Part shown: piece after piece, positions 60,059-64,000 of the stretch
Position numbering within the stretch: the stretch's first letter is position 1
How the letters are laid out: every line of letters begins with the position of its first letter
DNA from: JAUSIF01 sp963711595
GTDB lineage: Bacteria > Pseudomonadota > Alphaproteobacteria > Rhizobiales > Xanthobacteraceae
Assembly (NCBI GenBank): GCA_963711595.1
Contig: CAVQER010000003.1
Location: forward strand, 62,001-126,000
DNA length: 64,000 nt
Direction of reading: 5' to 3'
The notes under the pieces: model-generated
Seen by the model: the letters and a program-made list of their open reading frames with translations, nothing else
Databases searched by the model: none
Told to the model about the DNA's origin: nothing
Translations under genes and position numbers: made by a program

Positions 60059-62401
60059 ATGCGAATTGCAATCGTCGGCGGCGGTCCGGCCGGCGCCTAC
60101 TTCGCGATTCTGGCGAAGAGGTCGTGGCCCCGGCACGACGTCACCATCTACGAGCGAAATCGCCCCGACGACACGTTCGGGTTTGGCGTGGTGTTCTCGG
60201 ACGAAACCCTCGACACGTTTGAAAGGCAGGATCCGGTAAGCTATCGGGCGATCACCGAGAACTTTGCCTACTGGGACGACATCGAAATCCACTTCAAGGG
60301 CGCAGTTCACCGCGTCGGCGGCAACGGCTTCTGCGGCTGCGCGCGAACGACCCTGCTGCGACTGCTGTACGATCGTGCACGCGCGCTTGGCGTCAAGTTC
60401 GAGTTCCAGACGGAGATCGATCCGGATTTAGCCGCGCTCGCAGATGCCGATTTGATTCTCGCGTGCGACGGAGCGAACAGCCGCATCCGCGAGGCGCACA
60501 GCGCGCATTTCGGAACCGAGATTGACTATCGCCCGAACAAATTCACGTGGATGGGCTCGACGCGCTTGTTCGACGCGTTCACGTTCTTCTTCAAGGAAAC
60601 CGAGCACGGCATCATCATTGCGCACTGTTACCAGTACGAGCCCGGACGATCGACCTGGATCTTCGAAGTACAGGAAGACACGTTCAAGCGCGCCGGCTTC
60701 GATAGGCTTGACGAGGAGCAATCCGCGCGAAGGCTTGAGGACATTTTCGCGGACGAACTGCAAGGGCATCCACTTTTCGTCAACCGGTCCATGTGGAGGA
60801 ACTTTCCTCGCGTATCCAACGAGCGCTGGGTCAAGGGGAACGTAGTTCTGTTGGGCGACGCCAAGGCGACCGCCCACTTCTCGATCGGTTCCGGCACGAA
60901 GCTCGCGATGGAGGATGCGATCGCGCTGCATCAGGCACTTGCCGCGGAGCAACTGGACGTGAGGCGCTCGCTGGCACGCTACGAGACCGAGCGACGCAGC
61001 GACGTCGAGCGGACGCAACATGCGGCGGATGTCTCCCTCGTCTGGTTCGAGCACGTAGACCGTTTCTGGCACATGGACCCCAAGCAGTTCTCGTTCGGGC
61101 TGATGACGCGTTCAAAGGCGATTACGTGGGACAATCTCACGCTGCGCGCGCCGAAGTTCGTGGACGAAGTGGGCCAGGTGTTTGCGAAACAAGTCCGCGA
61201 CGAGGGCTTCCCGGTGGAAACGGCGCAGCCGGTGCCGCCGATGTTTCAGCCGTTCCGGCTGCGCGACATGGTGCTCGCGAACCGTGTCGTCGTGTCGCCG
61301 ATGTGCATGTACTCGTCGGTCGACGGAATGCCAAACGACTGGCATCTCGTGCATCTCGGCAGCCGCGCGATCGGCGGTGCGGGCCTCGTTTTCTGCGAGA
61401 TGACCGATGTTTCTGCGGAGGCGCGCATTTCACCGAGCTGCGCCGGTCTCTACTCCGACGAGCATGAGGCGGCGTGGAAGCGCATCGTCGATTTCGTGCA
61501 CGCGAACTCCGCGGCCAAAATCTGCATGCAGCTCGGTCATGCGGGGCGCAAAGCCGCTACTAAGCTCATGTGGGAGGGGTCCGATAGGCCGCTGGAAAGC
61601 GGTGCGTGGCCGATCGTTTCGGCGTCGCCGCTGCCCTATTATCCGGAAAGCCAGGTTCCGCGCGAGATCTCGCGCGCTGAGATGCAGCAGGTCATCGCCG
61701 ACTACGTGCAGGCGGCGCAGCGCGCCGAACGCGCGGGCTTCGACATGCTGGAGATCCACGGCGCGCACGGGTACCTGCTCGCGAGCTTCATCTCGCCCCT
61801 CACTAACGTCCGCAAGGACGAGTACGGCGGCTCGCTCGACAACCGGCTGCGATTTCCGCTCGAAGTGTTCCGCGCGGTTCGCGCGGCTTGGCCGCCGCAC
61901 AAACCGATGTCAGTGCGTATCTCTGCGACGGACTGGAAGGATGGCGGTGTAACCGGCGAGGAGTCGGTCGAGATCGCGCGCGCCTTTGCGCGGGAAGGCT
62001 GCGATCTGATCGATGTATCGACCGGACAAACGGTGCACGACGCCGAGCCGATTTTCGGTCGCATGTTTCAGACGCCGTTTTCAGACCAGATCCGCAACGA
62101 AGCGCAACTCGCGACGATGTGCGTGGGCAATATCACCTCTGCGGATCAGGTGAATACAATTCTTGCCGCGGGGCGCGCCGATCTCGTCGCCCTCGCGAGG
62201 CCGCACCTGATGGACCCGTTCTTCACGATGCGCGCCGCGGCCTGGTACGGCGTGCCCGCTGTTCATTGCCCGCCACAATATTATCCCGGCCGCGATCAGA
62301 TTTACCGCAACAGCGCGCGCGACCGCGTAGATATGACGGAAATGAAACTCAAGGCGCGGCCGAAAAGCCACCAGCCGAACCGCAAGCAGGCGGCGGAGTA
62401 A
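60059..62401 (+). CDS. abmA: 2-aminobenzoyl-CoA monooxygenase/reductase (bifunctional salicylyl-CoA 5-hydroxylase/OYE-type fusion)
   Basis: 780 residues, a natural fusion. The N-terminal half is an FAD monooxygenase: IAIVGGGPAGAYFAILAKR, YERNRPDDTFGFGVVFSDE, LACDGANSRIRE and VVLLGDAKATAHFSIGSGTK. From about residue 395 an old-yellow-enzyme FMN domain follows: MFQPFRLRDMVLANRVVVSPM, MLEIHGAHGYLLASFISP and NVRKDEYGGSLDNR. The length and order match the Azoarcus evansii enzyme, which hydroxylates 2-aminobenzoyl-CoA at C5 and reduces the ring without ring cleavage. It is divergent from the ligase operon. A salicylyl-CoA substrate is the alternative. Confidence 0.9.
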   Translation: MRIAIVGGGPAGAYFAILAKRSWPRHDVTIYERNRPDDTFGFGVVFSDETLDTFERQDPVSYRAITENFAYWDDIEIHFKGAVHRVGGNGFCGCARTTLLRLLYDRARALGVKFEFQTEIDPDLAALADADLILACDGANSRIREAHSAHFGTEIDYRPNKFTWMGSTRLFDAFTFFFKETEHGIIIAHCYQYEPGRSTWIFEVQEDTFKRAGFDRLDEEQSARRLEDIFADELQGHPLFVNRSMWRNFPRVSNERWVKGNVVLLGDAKATAHFSIGSGTKLAMEDAIALHQALAAEQLDVRRSLARYETERRSDVERTQHAADVSLVWFEHVDRFWHMDPKQFSFGLMTRSKAITWDNLTLRAPKFVDEVGQVFAKQVRDEGFPVETAQPVPPMFQPFRLRDMVLANRVVVSPMCMYSSVDGMPNDWHLVHLGSRAIGGAGLVFCEMTDVSAEARISPSCAGLYSDEHEAAWKRIVDFVHANSAAKICMQLGHAGRKAATKLMWEGSDRPLESGAWPIVSASPLPYYPESQVPREISRAEMQQVIADYVQAAQRAERAGFDMLEIHGAHGYLLASFISPLTNVRKDEYGGSLDNRLRFPLEVFRAVRAAWPPHKPMSVRISATDWKDGGVTGEESVEIARAFAREGCDLIDVSTGQTVHDAEPIFGRMFQTPFSDQIRNEAQLATMCVGNITSADQVNTILAAGRADLVALARPHLMDPFFTMRAAAWYGVPAVHCPPQYYPGRDQIYRNSARDRVDMTEMKLKARPKSHQPNRKQAAE

Positions 62402-62491
62402 GCCTGGGAACTGTTAACCATCGGCGCCTCCGGGACGGCGCGACGGAAGTCGCGTCATCACGCCGTTACACGAGTTTGGCAAGCACCCGCC

Positions 62492-63337
62492 ATGCTCGAC
62501 CGATTGTTAGATACACGCGCGGCGGTCGCTGCGGACGATCCTGATTCCGATGGCGCCAGTCGCCGATTTCGATCTCTCTTCATTTCCGACGTCCACCTCG
62601 GCTCGCGCGGTTGCCAGGCCGAACTGCTGCTGGACTTCCTGCGCCACAACGACGCCGACACCATTTACCTCGTCGGCGACATCGTCGACGGGTGGCAGTT
62701 GCGATGCGCATGGTACTGGCCGCAGACCCACAACGACGTGGTGCAGAAACTCTTGCGTAAGGCTCGAAAGGGCACGCGCATTGTCTATATCCCCGGCAAC
62801 CACGACGAATTTCTCCGCGACTATCTCGGCACGCATTTCGGTGGCATCGAGGTGGCGGAGCAGACGGTTCACGTCGGCCCCGACGGGAAACGCTACCTCG
62901 TCGTGCACGGCGATCTGTTCGACATCGTAATCAGGCACGCCCGCTGGCTGGCGAAGGTTGGCGACGGCGCTTACGAGGCGGCGATTTTCGTCAATCGCGT
63001 GTTCAACAGCGTGCGGCGTGCGCTCGGCTTCACCTACTGGTCGCTGTCGCAGTGGGCAAAACTCAAGGTGAAGAACGCGGTGAACTTCATCGGCGAGTTC
63101 GAAGCCGTGCTCGCCGCCGAAGCGCACCGTCACGGCGCCGACGGCGTGATCTGCGGGCATATCCATCGTGCCGCGATCGAGCGCGGTGACATCATCTACA
63201 TAAACTGCGGAGACTGGGTGGAAAGCTGCACCGCGGTTGCCGAGCACGATGACGGCAACTTCGAGATCATCAGCTGGACCGAACCGGTGCAGGCTCGCCT
63301 CACCTCGTCGATCGAGGCGGCACGAATGGTCGCCTAA
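62492..63337 (+). CDS. LpxH-like metallophosphoesterase (UDP-2,3-diacylglucosamine diphosphatase-type)
   Basis: 281 residues of the calcineurin-like phosphoesterase fold. Metal-binding motifs appear in order: FISDVHLGSRGC, YLVGDIVDGW, IPGNHDEFLRDY, LVVHGDLFD and VICGHIHRAAIE. This subgroup is larger than E. coli LpxH and its members are annotated as LpxH-like; lipid A or other nucleotide/phospholipid pyrophosphate cleavage is possible. It converges on a phosphatidylserine decarboxylase gene, six bases between stops. Confidence 0.85.
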   Translation: MLDRLLDTRAAVAADDPDSDGASRRFRSLFISDVHLGSRGCQAELLLDFLRHNDADTIYLVGDIVDGWQLRCAWYWPQTHNDVVQKLLRKARKGTRIVYIPGNHDEFLRDYLGTHFGGIEVAEQTVHVGPDGKRYLVVHGDLFDIVIRHARWLAKVGDGAYEAAIFVNRVFNSVRRALGFTYWSLSQWAKLKVKNAVNFIGEFEAVLAAEAHRHGADGVICGHIHRAAIERGDIIYINCGDWVESCTAVAEHDDGNFEIISWTEPVQARLTSSIEAARMVA

Positions 63338-63343
63338 GCGCCC

Positions 63344-64000
63344 TTAGGATCGCAAGAGCATGAGGGGCTGGCCCATGCGAATGCGGCCGCCTTCGCGCAC
63401 CCCGTCGCTGATCTCGAAATTTCCGGGCGCAAACACGATGATGGTCGAACCGTGCTCGAACCAGCCCATCTCCTCACCTTTGACGAAGGATGCGTCGCAG
63501 GAGAAGTGGTTGGTGCCCCGATGCCTGATCCCTTTTTTCACATCGATAAAGTGCAGCCGGATGCTGGCGACGAGGATTGCCGCCACAGGAACGAGCGTGA
63601 CCAGGTCGCCCGTAGCCGCGAAGCGCGTCCGAATGATTGCGCGCTCGTTCTTGCAGAACAGCCGTTCGATTCGCCTCAACGCAATGGGATTTACGTTCCA
63701 CGTGTCACCCGAGATGTAGTCGACCTGCTGCACCACGCAATCATGCGGCGCGTGAAAGCGGTGATACATCCCTGCAGTAAGTCGCAGTGTCGCGTAGCGG
63801 CCGTCCCAGTAGGTAGCCTCAAGGTCAGGATCGCGCATCAGGTCACGGAGCGCGTATGAGGATCCTTTGATTTGCAGGAGTTCTGTCCCGGAGATCGTGC
63901 CGCATGTGCCGACGATCGCATCGCACGGACTGACGAGCGCTGCCGGATCCGGGTCGATCGGCCGTACCCCGTCCTTCAGCTCCCGGACGAAGCAATCGTG
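63344..64000 (-). CDS. psd: Phosphatidylserine decarboxylase (partial, cut by window edge)
   Basis: The C-terminal 218 residues are in the window; the N-terminus is beyond the right edge because the frame stays open to base 64000. RPIDPDPAALVSPCDAIVG, YHRFHAPHDCVVQQVDYISG and LVPVAAILVASI match Psd. The self-cleavage site is GST in WFEHGSTIIVF (LGST in E. coli), which yields the pyruvoyl-Ser subunit. The enzyme makes phosphatidylethanolamine at the inner membrane. An internal ATG at 63838 is not the start. Confidence 0.88.
   Translation of the reverse strand, partial: HDCFVRELKDGVRPIDPDPAALVSPCDAIVGTCGTISGTELLQIKGSSYALRDLMRDPDLEATYWDGRYATLRLTAGMYHRFHAPHDCVVQQVDYISGDTWNVNPIALRRIERLFCKNERAIIRTRFAATGDLVTLVPVAAILVASIRLHFIDVKKGIRHRGTNHFSCDASFVKGEEMGWFEHGSTIIVFAPGNFEISDGVREGGRIRMGQPLMLLRS

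Overview
The window is GC-rich DNA from what looks like a chromosome of a metabolically versatile alphaproteobacterium, probably of the order Hyphomicrobiales. The inference rests on codon use dominated by G or C at third positions, many branched-chain-type ABC and TRAP importers, aromatic-acid/CoA catabolic genes, an OtsAB trehalose module, DUF3175 and DUF1622 genes and small Rhizobiales-style secreted proteins. No rRNA, tRNA, CRISPR array, transposase or phage gene was seen.

Region 1 (1-15408) is a catabolic island. On the minus strand a TRAP importer (dctP-dctQ-dctM), a cupin, an acyl-CoA synthetase, an LLM-class flavin monooxygenase, an alpha/beta hydrolase and a Liv-type ABC importer follow each other. 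Facing away from them are a TetR regulator, a fumarylacetoacetase-family hydrolase and a second copy of the cupin, and a flavoprotein aromatic hydroxylase converges on that cupin. The TetR and TRAP genes share a back-to-back promoter whose two -35 boxes overlap. The substrate is not identifiable, but hydroxylation, CoA activation and C-C hydrolysis steps are all present.

Region 2 (15455-30432) is a sugar module: glucokinase, trehalose phosphatase, a GH15 glucosidase broken by one extra base, trehalose-6-phosphate synthase, a PfkB kinase, DUF3175, a ROK-type protein with an extra N-terminal domain, a Ugp-like ABC importer with a VOC protein inserted, and a convergent NarL-type response regulator and soluble PAS histidine kinase.

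Region 3 (30433-43880) is an envelope and secreted-protein region: a large protein with three W/GPW modules and a Gly-Asp-Lys repeat, an HdeD-like membrane protein, a formylglycine-generating-enzyme homologue, membrane proteins, a periplasmic HAD phosphatase, two outer-membrane-type proteins, a trypsin-like protease, and a compact group of five tiny secreted proteins in two apparently undescribed families. Three genes in regions 2 and 3 each carry one extra base (18440, about 34150, 36321), which suggests consensus errors or recent decay.

Region 4 (43897-64000) holds a MetE-like methyltransferase, a TetR regulator with three copies of an 18-bp operator, a long-chain acyl-CoA ligase, a second complete Liv importer, CinA, an amine oxidase-like flavoprotein, and a CoA-dependent 2-aminobenzoate (anthranilate) pathway: ligase, acyl-CoA dehydrogenase, enoyl-CoA hydratase, SDR, RidA and the fused 2-aminobenzoyl-CoA monooxygenase/reductase, under a MarR regulator with two palindromic operators. 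The right edge has a metallophosphoesterase and a truncated phosphatidylserine decarboxylase. All four binding-protein genes of the importers are followed by a strong stem-loop before the next gene.
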